From positions 20,440,410 through 20,504,409 of the forward strand of contig CM055110.1 in NCBI GenBank assembly GCA_029204225.1: a stretch of DNA of 64,000 nucleotides. The letters run 5' to 3'. Of this stretch, positions 10,801-22,600 are shown piece by piece; position 1 is the first letter of the stretch; every line of letters begins with the position of its first letter. The translations under genes were made by a program, and so were the position numbers. The notes under the pieces are model-generated. The model did no database searches. It had not been told where the DNA came from and saw only the letters and a list, made by a program, of their open reading frames with translations. The DNA is from Diphasiastrum complanatum. Lineage: Eukaryota > Streptophyta > Lycopodiopsida > Lycopodiales > Lycopodiaceae.

Positions 10801-13800
10801 GTGAGAATTATTAATGTCATGTTCGAGAATCGCTGTGATTCTTCAATTGAATAAACTCATTTTGAACTAAGCAAGGGGACAACAAGAACCCAAAAACTAT
10901 ACGACCATAACAATTAGCAACTTGATGGCTTAGCCTTATGGAATGGTGTTGGAAAGGAAAATAAAGTAGATGGGCAACAAAAGATGAAGAAAAGCTTCCT
11001 TCTAGGTTGGCTTTAGACAAAAGGATTTGTAGATAGACCATCTCACAACCTTGAGAGACATATCAAAAAGTACAAAAGTAATGGAAAATCGATTTGTTAT
11101 TGCTTTCTTGACTTTAAGATGCTTTCAACATAGTACAAAGGCAAAAGAGAGGATGATTGAGATGTGAATAACCGGAGAACTAAGAGAGGCCACTCTTAGG
11201 CTCTATGAACAAGTATGGGCTACACTAAATTATTTGTGAACAATACAAGAGAAAATGTGAAGGAAATTTTCAATAGCAACATTGAAAATGAGTGAGAATG
11301 CCCTCTCTCTCCTACTCTCTTCGTTGAATGTTTCCACGAACCACATTTTAAATTGACCGAATCGAATGGGCCCCGGCCCTGTTGAAACATCTCGAAGCGA
11401 GCTGATTTGGGCCATTTTACAACGCAATGAAAGAGAGAGAGAAGTAAATAAATAAAGCTTTATTAATGTCTTGTAGGTACCTAAGGATACAAAAGACCAA
11501 ATATGTACATCTCAAGTGTGTGTGATATACTGGGAGCGTATGAAAAATGTCTCCGCAAAAATAACATACTGAGTTCTAGAGCAACAAAACCAAGTCTAAT
11601 ACATATCTCTGTACTAAAAAAATAGAAAAGGAGCTCGAATATCATGAACCAAGTGCAGCCTCAGGACTCGGCCAGAGCTGTAAAGTATGCTCTAAGCATG
11701 ATGAGTAAAGGCGGCTGCTGCCAAGACCTGTGGGTACTGTCTCGTACTATGTCTCAATCTGTGGGCACTGTCTTGATTTGCTGGAAATATGACAGAGAGA
11801 GAGAGGGATCATTTGATCATATGTGCATTGTGAACATTCCTTCAGTTAATGCATTGTGTGAGTGGGAGTGGTGCATTGTGAGGTGGAAAAAAATTTGCAA
11901 AGGTTTAGAGTTTAGGAGTGTTGAGGAGCTTTTGTGCATTTGAGATGACAAATCTTGTCACTTGATTCTTGACATTGTGCAATCATCAATGTGCATTGTG
12001 AAAGCCTAGTTAGTACTTACTAGTTGGTAGTTAGTAGTAAGTACTAGTAGTTACCAGTTAAAACTTAGTAGAAGAACAGCATTTTAGGTGTTAGTGGTTA
12101 ATAGTTAGACCCTAGAAGGTACTAATTAGCGGTTAGAACTTAGAACTTAGTAGTTACAAATTACTAATTACTAGTTAAAAATAGAATTTAGAAATTAGAA
12201 GGGAGAAAGACACAAGAAATCTGTGAAGAGAGAGAGAGAGAGAGAGAATAGAATAGAATAGAATATATTAATGTCTATAGAGTGCCCTTGGGCACAAAAG
12301 ACAAAGAAAAAGTACATCAGAACAGAGCATTGTCCATGCCGGACTTATTTCTATCAGCTAAAACTAAAAATAGAAATAAACTGGAAATGAAAACCAAAGC
12401 TTAACCTCCAGCCATGGTGAGGGTACAAAAAGTAGTAGCTTAACCACCAGCTATGCGGAGGAATAAAACTCACTAACTGAGAGAGAAAAACTGTGTGATA
12501 TGGTATGAGGCACATGGTAGCCTCTAGTGACGAACTTTGGATGGTCGAGGAAGACGCTGGAGCTTTGGTCGACGAGCTGGAATGTCAATCTCACTATCCA
12601 AAGTATCCTCTCTAGCTCTTTTCTGAAAGAAAAGTGTAATATGTGGCTGGCTGCGGTCAACATCCTGATCATCCGACAGAAGTGAAGATCTCAAAGAGAA
12701 CATCTCTCGCAAAAGTAAGCCAACACATCTCGCATCTGGATAGGCAAAGAAGGAACCAAGCGTGAGTGGAGTGTCCCGATATAGACAATGGTATCTGCCT
12801 CTGATCTCATAATAAGCTGGACATATGAAAATAAAGTGAAACTCATCCTCAACCTCCTGTAGAGTACAGCACTGACAGATTCGTAATGGTCGTGGCGTGT
12901 CTATGTATCCGCCGGTCTCAACAGCAAGCTGATGAGAAGAGACCCGAAGCTGACCAATGCGGTAGCGCAGGCCAAAGACAGCGTCTGAGAGAGATAACTC
13001 GGTCTAACGGGAAGTCCTGAAGCATCCAGGTGAAGAAAGTGCATGCGGTAGAACTGAAGCGTCCAAACAGAATGTATGTATGCTCTATAGATTTGTCAGC
13101 AAATGAACGCATGAGTCCCATTTGGGAGGTCAGACATAGATATCCCCAGCCATGTAGAAAGTCCGAAGCATACTGAAATCATGAAGACTTAGCCTGCTGC
13201 CCGGCCAAAGTGCGAGAAGATGTAAAAGCCGCTACCACGTATCTGGAAGAATCAAGCTCTGAGACTCTGTGAATGAACGTGATGATCCTGAAAATAGCCT
13301 CTACAATCAGTGGAGGAAAAGCAAATTCCGCCAGAATAATCTCATGAGAAACGGACTGCTTGGCCCGAATCATCCGACTAAGCATGTGACTAAGCATGTG
13401 AATCTACAAACGCGAGATGTCACTCCAAGTGTCTCTAGATAAGCCTGGGCACCATGTCTCTGCTGAATACAGTGCAACTGGAGAAATCGTCGAAGAAAAG
13501 AGGCGATCGCGTGTGTCCGGGTCATGCACGTAATAAGTGGAGGAAAACCTCTCCATCTGAACAAGAGCGGGCGCCCCTTGCGGAGCCTAGCCAATGCAGC
13601 TGGTCTAAAAGAAAGCAATGGACCAGAGAAGAAAACACCCAGGTATGTGTAAGACGCCACTATCTCTAGAGGTTGTCCATCAAAATAGAACATAGCGTCT
13701 CTCATATGCTGCCTGTTGGTGTTAAACACCATAACCTTAGTCTTACCAATGTTCAACATCAGCCCCCATATCTGACAGAAAGTATACAAGGCATCCAGAT

Positions 13801-16618
13801 GTCGCTGAAGTCCTGCAGCCGAACTAGAGAGTAGAACCACATCATCTGCATAAAGAAGGATAGGGATACTAAAATTTGCTAGAGGACAGCCATCTCCAAA
13901 GGCCCGTAATGTGAAGATGTGATCTATAGTAGAGTAGTGGGCTCGAAAACCTACCTGCCCCATAGCATGTAGTCTCTTAGTCTCCGCCTCTGAGCGCACA
14001 ACAGACTGAAGTATAGTACCATATAGTTTCACCAGCACATGCCCAATCATGATGGTGCGGTAGTTACTCAGAATCATGGGGTCACCATTCTTATGGATGG
14101 GTTGGATAATGTTGGTGCACCAGGATGATGGAAAACCGGAAACAACTGCGGAATTAAGAAGGGTGAGAGGCATGGAAAAGGAGTTCAGACTCAAGGTCTT
14201 CAATATCTTTGGCCTTGTGGGACTTCATCTTCTTAATGGTTGCAAGTATCTGACACAAGCTAGTAGCATAAGCAGTCCAAATGCGGAGGTCCTCCAAGAG
14301 AGGTGGTGGAGAGCGAGGAATGAACTCACGCCAAAAAGTGCCCGAGGAAGAACCGAAAAGAAGGTCAATGAGACGTTTCCCTTCATAATCATCATAGGAA
14401 CGCTTCTTACGGCGGAGAACACGATGGTAGGAGCGTCGAGAGCGTCGGGAAGATCGAAGTAGATGTGGAGCATGGATACGTGAAAAGGCGACCCCACTTG
14501 AACCTCAGCCACTGGCAGATCTAGTCTTTCGTCGGAATACTAAGTTCCATCTATATCCAAGAGAGATAGAGAGAGATAGAGAGAGAGAGAGAGAGAAAGA
14601 AAGAAAGCTTTATTAATGTCTTTTCCATGCCAAAAGGCATATATAAGACAAAAAGTACATGTCAAGTATGTGGTAACCATGAGAGCGTGACGCGTCTAAA
14701 GCGTCTCCAAAACTGTAATAAAGAAAACGTCTTGTACAACCTAGGCTAAGTACATAAATGAGAAAGCCTGTGCATGCAAGTCAAGTGTGTCCATGACAAG
14801 ATGTCAGGTTTGTGCTGGTGTTGTAGAAGGATGTAATGCGAGCTGTAACATCGGGAAGCACTGGGGCTCACTGGCGTCATCTATGAGCATGAAAATGTGT
14901 AGTGCATCTCTGTATAGGAGGTCTGGTGGGATGTGTGACTCTCGTGGTCGCCTGAGGCTGGGTGGTGCGTCGTCTCTGCATCCTGGGAATGTCGTCGTAA
15001 TCACTGTCAGTCATGTCTGCATCAGGACGTGGTCTCCTTCGTGAGAAGAAGGATGTGATCTGAGATTGCGTGTCTGAATAAGCATGTTGAGCTGTCTGGC
15101 ATAGGTCCTGTCGCAGGAGGGACATCTCACGTATCATAAGTGCCACACAGCGGGGGTCCTCGTATGAGATAAGGGACCGTAGTGTAGCTGGTGTCTGACA
15201 AAAAAGGCAATGATATCGCCCTCTGATCTCGTAGTAAACTGGACGTGTGAATAAGAAACGCTCTTCTGACTCGATCGTAGATAATGAGCACAACTGGCAA
15301 ATCCGCTCCTCCCGTGGTGGGGGGGTGCCCTGGAAGCGTCCAGTCTTAATAGCCAACTAGTGTGAAGATACTCGGAACTGGCCCAATAAAAATCGAAGCC
15401 CGTGAGATAGCGAGGCAAAACTGGAAGTCCCCCTGTGTCTAGCTCCAAGAAGTGTGTTCTGTAATAGTCGGGTTTACCCCCAGCGGTCTGTGCATGTCCG
15501 TCTCTGATAAGCTCTATAAAGAAAGCGTCTGATATACTCATGTGTGCCCGATGGAAGATCTATGATGGATATGCCAAGTGTGTCCAGTATCTGGGAGGCC
15601 TGAGAGAACCATGATAGTCGATGCCCCTGGTCATAAAGGTGTCATGATGAGGCAAGTGCTGTCTGTATGTATCTCTGTTCATATGTGGGTAGCATCATGA
15701 TATGCTGAATATACAGGATAAGCTGGAAAATGGCCGACAACCATATGGGCGGAACCGCAAACTCTGTCAATATAATCTGATGTGGGACAGACGGCTTTAG
15801 CCTGTATCATCCGAGATAGCATGAGAACCTGCAGTCGTGAAATACTAGCCCAATCAGATGATGTAAGACCTGCACCATACCTCTGCTACATATAGGGCTG
15901 TGGGGGTGACCAGAGTATCAAAAAGCTGACATTTACTCGAAGCATCCCAAAAAAACCGTCTAAAACATAAACGCTCTAGCTGGACAAGGGAGGCGTGACC
16001 ATTTCCAAGCCTAGTGGAAGCTGCTCGCATACCAAATATAGGGCCTGTAAAAAGTACGCCAAGGTAAGTGTAAGAAGATACAACCTCCAAGGGCTGCCTA
16101 TCAAAGATGAGTGTCTGGCGCTGCATAAAAGCTCTTGATGTGTTGAAGACCATAACTTTGGTTTTCAATATGTTAACCCCCAGTCCCCATCTACAGCAGA
16201 AGGCATGAAGACTGTCGAGTTGTCGCTATAATCCCTCTCTGGTAGGAGATAAGAGAACTACGTCATCAGCGTATAAAAGTATGGCAATCAAAATACTCCC
16301 AAGTCTGCAACTTGTACCACCACATCCCTCAATGACTCTCTCAAGCTCATCGATATATAGCCCAAACAGGGTTGGAGATAGAGAACAACCTTGTTGCACG
16401 CCAATGGTACTCCAAATATGATCTGAGATGCCGGTGTCACTCTGAAAACAGCCAAGGACTCTCTCGTAGAGTGCCGTCACTGCCAAGATCGTGTCAGTAG
16501 AAAAACCAAGATCACGTAGCCGCTGGATGAGAAGGGATCGTGGAACAGAGTCGAAGGCTTTCCTGAAGTCAACAAAACAACAATAGACCCGCTCTTTCCT
16601 ATGTCTGGCCTCTTTGAT

Positions 16619-16651
<33 letters not shown>

Positions 16652-19600
16652 GCCACCACGCGAAGAGGTAGGGATCCTCTATGGGAGCACGTCACCATTG
16701 TTGAAAACTATGGCACATTGAGCACAAAGCAGACATTGCCACAATTCTTACATAGATGGGCATACGCGCATCAAGACGCATTTACTATGTTTGAGGGGGT
16801 ACGAGATTGTCGCTTGCATGCACTCTCCTAACATACTATTCACTCTTGTGGCAATGGACGAGGCCCCTTCGAGGACCAGAGGTAAACAATAAACACTCAA
16901 CTCTCCACTATTGAATTATGATTTCGATTTTCAATGTCGAATGCTCACATGTGACATGTGAAATTGCAAAATTTGTTTTTTGACATTTAATTTATCATAT
17001 ATGATCTAACATTGTAATATTGAATCAATAATCTAATATGATGTATATACTATATAATATATACTACATGCTAAGTTGCGTCAGAACGACTCTCCGGAAG
17101 CATAGCATTCCAATATGCAACATTCCAAAACATCGAAAGCTGAAGGAAAAAAAAACCTTCAATTTGTTTTTTACAGCCATTGGAACCCGAGTAGGAGACC
17201 CACAGACTAGGAGCAGCAGTAGGTTTCAAAATCTAGAGAGTTCTATTGTACACAACGCATCTATGCCAATTTAGTGACTTCTTGTCATGCCTTCTCTGTG
17301 ATACTAATATCCATAGTTGCAGGCCACGTTCTGGAACTCGATCCAGGAATTCCCGTTAGGGTTTCCCGGATCGCAAAAAAAAAAACATAAATTGGAAAGT
17401 TTCCAATATGGGTATCATGTGAAAGGATATCAAAAAAGCAATTGTTATGCAGATCTGTTGCTTGGTTTCAGATGGTTTCAGATGGCTGCAGGCTACATTC
17501 ATCAAAAATCTGGACATCAGTAGATGGTTTCAGATGGCTGCATTTTCAGATGGTTTCAGAAATATGGACATCAGTAGATGGTTTCAGAAATATGGACATC
17601 AATAGATGGCTTCAGATGGTTTCAGCTATTCCACACGAAGTATACGATTCCCGCCAGTCTAAAGAAGGCTCCTTCTAACTCTTTCTATCGTTTTCTAACA
17701 GAAAACGGAATCAGTGGATCTACAAACCAATGGCATCGAATATTTCAAAAGCAAAATTGATTTCTGATATCTATTGGAAAAGCAAATATTTCAAAAGCAA
17801 AACTGATTTCTGATTTCAAAAGCAAATATTTGGAAAGGCCTTAGTCTGTCAGAAATCATAAATACTTCACGGAACGTGCATCTTGGAATCGGCCATCAGA
17901 AATAGCCTGAATAATCATTGCAATATGATATATCTTGGATTGTAATCATTCCATCATGTCCACCATTCAGTTAGGTTTTAGTTAATATTAAACTCAAAAA
18001 AAAAGTTTGGCCATTAGTCTTTTTTTCACCAAAAAAAAAAATTTTGCGATCCAGGTCGCGGATCGCTGACGTTCCGGATCGCGCGATCCGGAACGTTTTT
18101 GCAGCGGAACGCGATCCGCTGCAACTGTGCTCATATCAAAGCCAAAGCTTGCATGTTAGAAACCTAGAGAGTTGAGGAAGTAGTGCTACCAAGAGAGGAA
18201 ATCAAACCTCATGAGGATCAAGTTTTTTCACTTTGAAGTTTGAAATTTGGATTAAGCTTGCTTCAGTTCCAGTAATTGCTCGCTCTATACGTGTTAAAGA
18301 ACATAGTACCTTGCATGATGTGCAACAAGGACTCGACAGAAGAAGTCCCAACAAGACATAAAGATATACCATAGCATCTTCCAAGTGCATGGATACTAGT
18401 CCCATAACCTAGAGTGTAGGTGTGGAAGGGTTGTTCAATGTAACATGTTATGATGTTATTCAATGCTTTGAGTGATCAAAAAATGTAGCAAAGCAAACTT
18501 GGTTCTCACGCAACTACGTATATAATTTATCTACTATTCCTAATACCTAATCTTTTTCATTGTTTTTCTAAGCTTTTATTTTTGTCCCCTAAGACACCTT
18601 AAAAAATTTACAAAGAAAACCCGAAGAAAAAAAAAGGTTCCTAAAATTTTGAAACAAAGCGTCCTAGAACATAATCAAAACTTTACCTTCCGGAACGCAA
18701 TGCATCTATGAATATATGCAATCTATTATGATTTATCTAAATGAGAAAAAAAATCTAATTTCATAGTTACCTGGGAACGCGTTGTGTTCCCCACATTCCC
18801 ACCTATTAGGCATTCCCCGAAACGCATTCCTGAATGGGAACGTTCCCGTAGCAATGGGAACACGTTCCCAAGTAGCAAAGGCAAAATCTTCTAATAAAAC
18901 TTGCTTTTTCTGAAGCTTCTCAGTTTTTTGTTACCCATAAAAGGGTTCGTATGCCTATATAAAAACCCAACAAAAGTATCGAGATACTCATCTTTTGAGA
19001 AATAAAGGCTGGTTCCATTCCTACACTTTGCCAGTTTTCTTGAGCACTATTTCAAACTTACATTTAACGGCGTGGCATTCCAACGTTCCGAAGTTCTCAA
19101 AAACATTCCCGTTCCCAGAAGTCACGTTCCCCATTCGTTCCCGTTCCCTAGCAACTATGTCTAATTTACTAACTTTCATGTCCATCTAAGTTCTAACATC
19201 TATCTATCTACTAATAAGACTTAAGTTGCAAGAACTTGAAACTATCTAGAAAGGAACTGGAGTGTTCATTACACGACAAATAGGAATCGACTCTCCTCTA
19301 CGCAACTTTTGATTTCTAATGTGTACATAGGTGATAGTATAGTGTGTTTGAACTTTGAAATTTCAGTTATTACCTAGATATTGAACTTTTAAGTTTTTTT
19401 AATTTAAGTTTGAAGTTTGAAGTTTGAACTAATTTTTACTAGATTATCATACATATTAACTGTTGATATTCGGTTCTTGAAATTTCTTTCTGAATAGTGA
19501 TTTCAAAGTGGCATGTGCTATGTGCATGGATCAATCCGAATGACATCGATGTGGCAAAGATTCTAAACTTGCCACCGAGACCACAGGAGGAGGATGTGCA

Positions 19601-22600
19601 TGCAGTCCTTCATGAGGAGGCTATGCAGAGGACAAGTGAGCAATCAAAATTGTAATTTTTGGGGTGTGGCTATTGGAGCCTGGCATGATGCATTTGTAGC
19701 CTACCATGATCTAATGTTTCCACCCGGTTCAGAATCAACCTTTTTAGAATCAGCATGAATCGTGGAATCGGCAATTCTTTTTGGGCATTTTTCAGATATA
19801 ATACCTATAAATATCTAATGTAATATGTATAATGTCTACAATGTGTCTGAAATCCTATAGATGTTAGATTGTTAATGAAAACATATATTTCAGAGTTCAT
19901 TGTTGCTGGCAGAAAGTTGAAGCCTGAAACTATATTACAAGTGCAAAATCACAAGTGCACATGATAACGTTGAAAGGACACAATTCAAAGCTCACAAACT
20001 AGATTGCATGCTCCGAGTTCCACTTAACATTGTAATTTATTCACCATCATCAAACATCCATCACACAATGTACTAAGCAAACATTTGAATACAAATCAGA
20101 ACATTGAAAAGCCAAGACAAAGAATCGTTGATGTCACAATCGGAGAATCGTTCGAAATTTTTTTGTTTTTGTTTTTTTTAATACAGATTGGAACATTGAA
20201 AACCCAAGACAAAGAATTGTTGATGTCACAACCAAAAAATCATTCAAAATCAAAGAACCCTTTCTTTTTTTGGGTCCAATTCTTTCTAATTCGAATCAGA
20301 CCCGATTGATTTGTTGACGAATTGTGGTTCGTTCGCCAACGAACCCTGGTTCGTGGAAACACTACCTTGATCCATAAACGATCATGTTGCATGCATAATG
20401 CATTATGTAGTATGATCTACACCTCTAGAATCTATCTAATATCTAGTATGATATATCAACCATCTATGTAGTATGATCCATCTATCTATCGTTGAACATT
20501 CAAGGTTCAAAGTTGAAACTTGGTTTACGAATTGTGACAATGTGAGTAGTAACACGTTTGTCAATTGATGTATGTAGGACCTATCACTCGAGCATAGGCA
20601 TTGCATAGGAGGAGGGCAAGAGAGGGTGCAAGCTCTCGTGCTCACAACTCTGACAATGAGTCTGAGGCCTCGTCAGCTTCAGAGTCCTCAGAGGAGTATG
20701 TAGAGGAGGGAGATGAGGAGAGGTCTGAGGAGAGTGATAATTAGGATGAGTATGAGGGTGAGGGTGAGGGTGAGCGTGAGGGGAATCCTGCCTTTGGATT
20801 TGTCGCTCTATCCGATGGATGAGGACTTGATCCCTGATGTTTGGGAGGAGGCTACACTAGACTCGACGGCAGCAGCACCTATTTGGAGGAGGCTCAAAGC
20901 CAAGAGAGCTTAGACTAGAGGAGCTTGGGTTGTAGATGTTGATACTAGATAATTTTCACTAATATCTAGAGTGCAGTTTCTAGATAGTAGATACTAAGTT
21001 CAAGTTGAAACTTCTAAGCCCTAACTCCTAATGGTTGAGTCTTGACTCTTGACTCTTACGACTCGTGAGATTTATGTGCACATGCCACGAATCAATGACT
21101 CGTGAGTCATGGCATTTCTTATTTATGATCATAATACATATCATCAATGAATCATTCACTATCAATTTTAAGTTTTAACATTTTATGATGATTTGAATTT
21201 TGAGTCTTGTGTCTTGAGTATAGATACAACTTACTTGAAATTTGTGTTTCAAGTTTGAACTTTGAAGTTTTATCAATTTAGATTCAAAAAGTAAAAGTAA
21301 AATTGTTTTAGGGTTGTTCTTTTGGCGATTACTAATTGGCCTCTTGTTCAAAAACACGCATTATTGTACAATCACCAAAAAGAAAACGTTTAAACGGGTT
21401 CCCAAGTTGAACCCAAATGCCCAATTCAAATCGGTTTGAATCGGCCTAAATTGAATCAGTTTGAATCAGCCCAATCCAAATGTGCTGGAAACATTACTTC
21501 GTTCTTTGTACTAACAAGCTAGGAAATTGGATACAAAGGCAAAAAAGTGGAGAGGTTCACAGAATAGGTTATGCTCTATTTTCACTTATTTATGTTGATA
21601 TAGTAGTACTAGTCGCCAAGGATAGAAGGCAATTTCAAAATTATTTGGAAAAACTGACAAATTTAGTCATACTCTAGCATGGAAGAGAACGTAAGCAAAA
21701 TTAGGATGATACTGATTGGCTCGAACAATTAAACATGAAGAATTACATTGAAAAATTTTGAGTTGGGCTTATACAGTAAACATTTGAAACTGGAAATCAA
21801 AAATAATATAGCTCGGGTGTGGAGTATTGATATGAATACTAGGAGGTTCAAGGCCCTTTTACTACAGCAGAGTCAATGCAACCAAAATTCACCTATGAAA
21901 ATGGAAGATTCATGCCATTTAGCACGCAAGTAGCAACTTTTAAAGGAGCTCTTTATTCAAAATCTTAGTCTAATCCTTTACGGATGTCAAGTATGGGGGC
22001 CAGGTTTAGCATAAGAAGGTTGAAAAAGTGCAAAAGAGTTTTTTTCAAGAATAGCTATGAGTTACCTCTAGGCTCTACCCTATTTTACTAGCTGAAACAG
22101 ATTTCATACCTTTAGAAGGGGAGGATATATCCATATTAATACCATATATTAACAAAACCATCAACCTTATTCAAAATGGACATCCCTCCACAGGGATGCA
22201 AGCTACATTCGAGAAAGGATGGTGCAGAAAAAGCATCACCTGGTAGTACAGATAGGGAATACGAGGAACAGATTATCCAGAAGAACAGGTAATTAAGGGA
22301 CTTGTCCAGCAAAATCTTTTACAGAGTACAATGCACAACCCAAAGAAGAAAATGGCCCTTTTTCAAAAAGCAATAACCACATCATAGTATCCTCTGTGCA
22401 ATAATACTTCTGGGAGTTAGGGCACATGCCCCTACTTTATCTTACTAGCCAAAACAGGTTTCATACCTTTGAAAAGGGATTGCCTATGCTTGAAAATACA
22501 ATCTATTAACAATATCATCAAGCTTAATCCAAATGGACATCCCTCCAAGGGGATGCATGCAACATTGGAGAAAGGATCACTCAGTAGCACAGATAATGGA

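Larger units (their letters stand above)
12227..14596 (-). mobile_element. LINE copy D, 5'-truncated with internal deletions, (TC)n-flanked
   Basis: The 5' end starts inside the endonuclease ([17 protein letters not shown]) directly after (TC)n at 14,561-14,596 and ends 3' in a hairpin (12,273-12,302), ATTAATA, four TATTC units and (TC)n at 12,227-12,247. It contains an ORF2 linker ([17 protein letters not shown]), an RT remnant and a Cys-rich C-terminus. The rest of the endonuclease is deleted. It lies in the same orientation as copy E, which joins it head-to-tail. Confidence 0.85.
17312..18129. mobile_element. hAT-type non-autonomous element (MITE 1, 818 bp)
   Basis: Ends: CATAGTTGCAGG at the left and, read inward from the right, CACAGTTGCAGCGG. 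Flanking 8-bp duplications are CTAATATC (17,304-17,311) and CTCATATC (18,130-18,137), 7 of 8 identical. The subterminal regions share ACGTTCYGG and GATCC..GGAA motifs and A-runs next to GGATCGC. No transposase is encoded. The 8-bp duplication is typical of hAT elements. Confidence 0.7.
11326..21496. mobile_element. 10.2-kb hAT-like insertion that splits LINE P
   Basis: The left border reads CTTCGTT|GAATGTTTCCACGAACC and the right border GGTTC...GTGCTGGAAACATTA|CTTCGTT, giving a CTTCGTT target duplication (11,319-11,325; 21,497-21,503) and short inverted ends (AATGTTTCCA). The same TIR core flanks a 653-bp MITE inside it (19,712-20,364). Joining the two flanks restores an open LINE frame, CPLSPTLF then VLCTNKLG. 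Most of the present length is later insertions (LINE copies C, D and E and three MITEs). A transposase is not clearly recognisable. The superfamily call rests on the 7-8 bp duplication and on TIR similarity. Confidence 0.65.

Noticed and set aside
17465-17635. CRISPR-like or regulatory array
   Set aside because: Units are contiguous and variable with no spacers, and the genome is eukaryotic.
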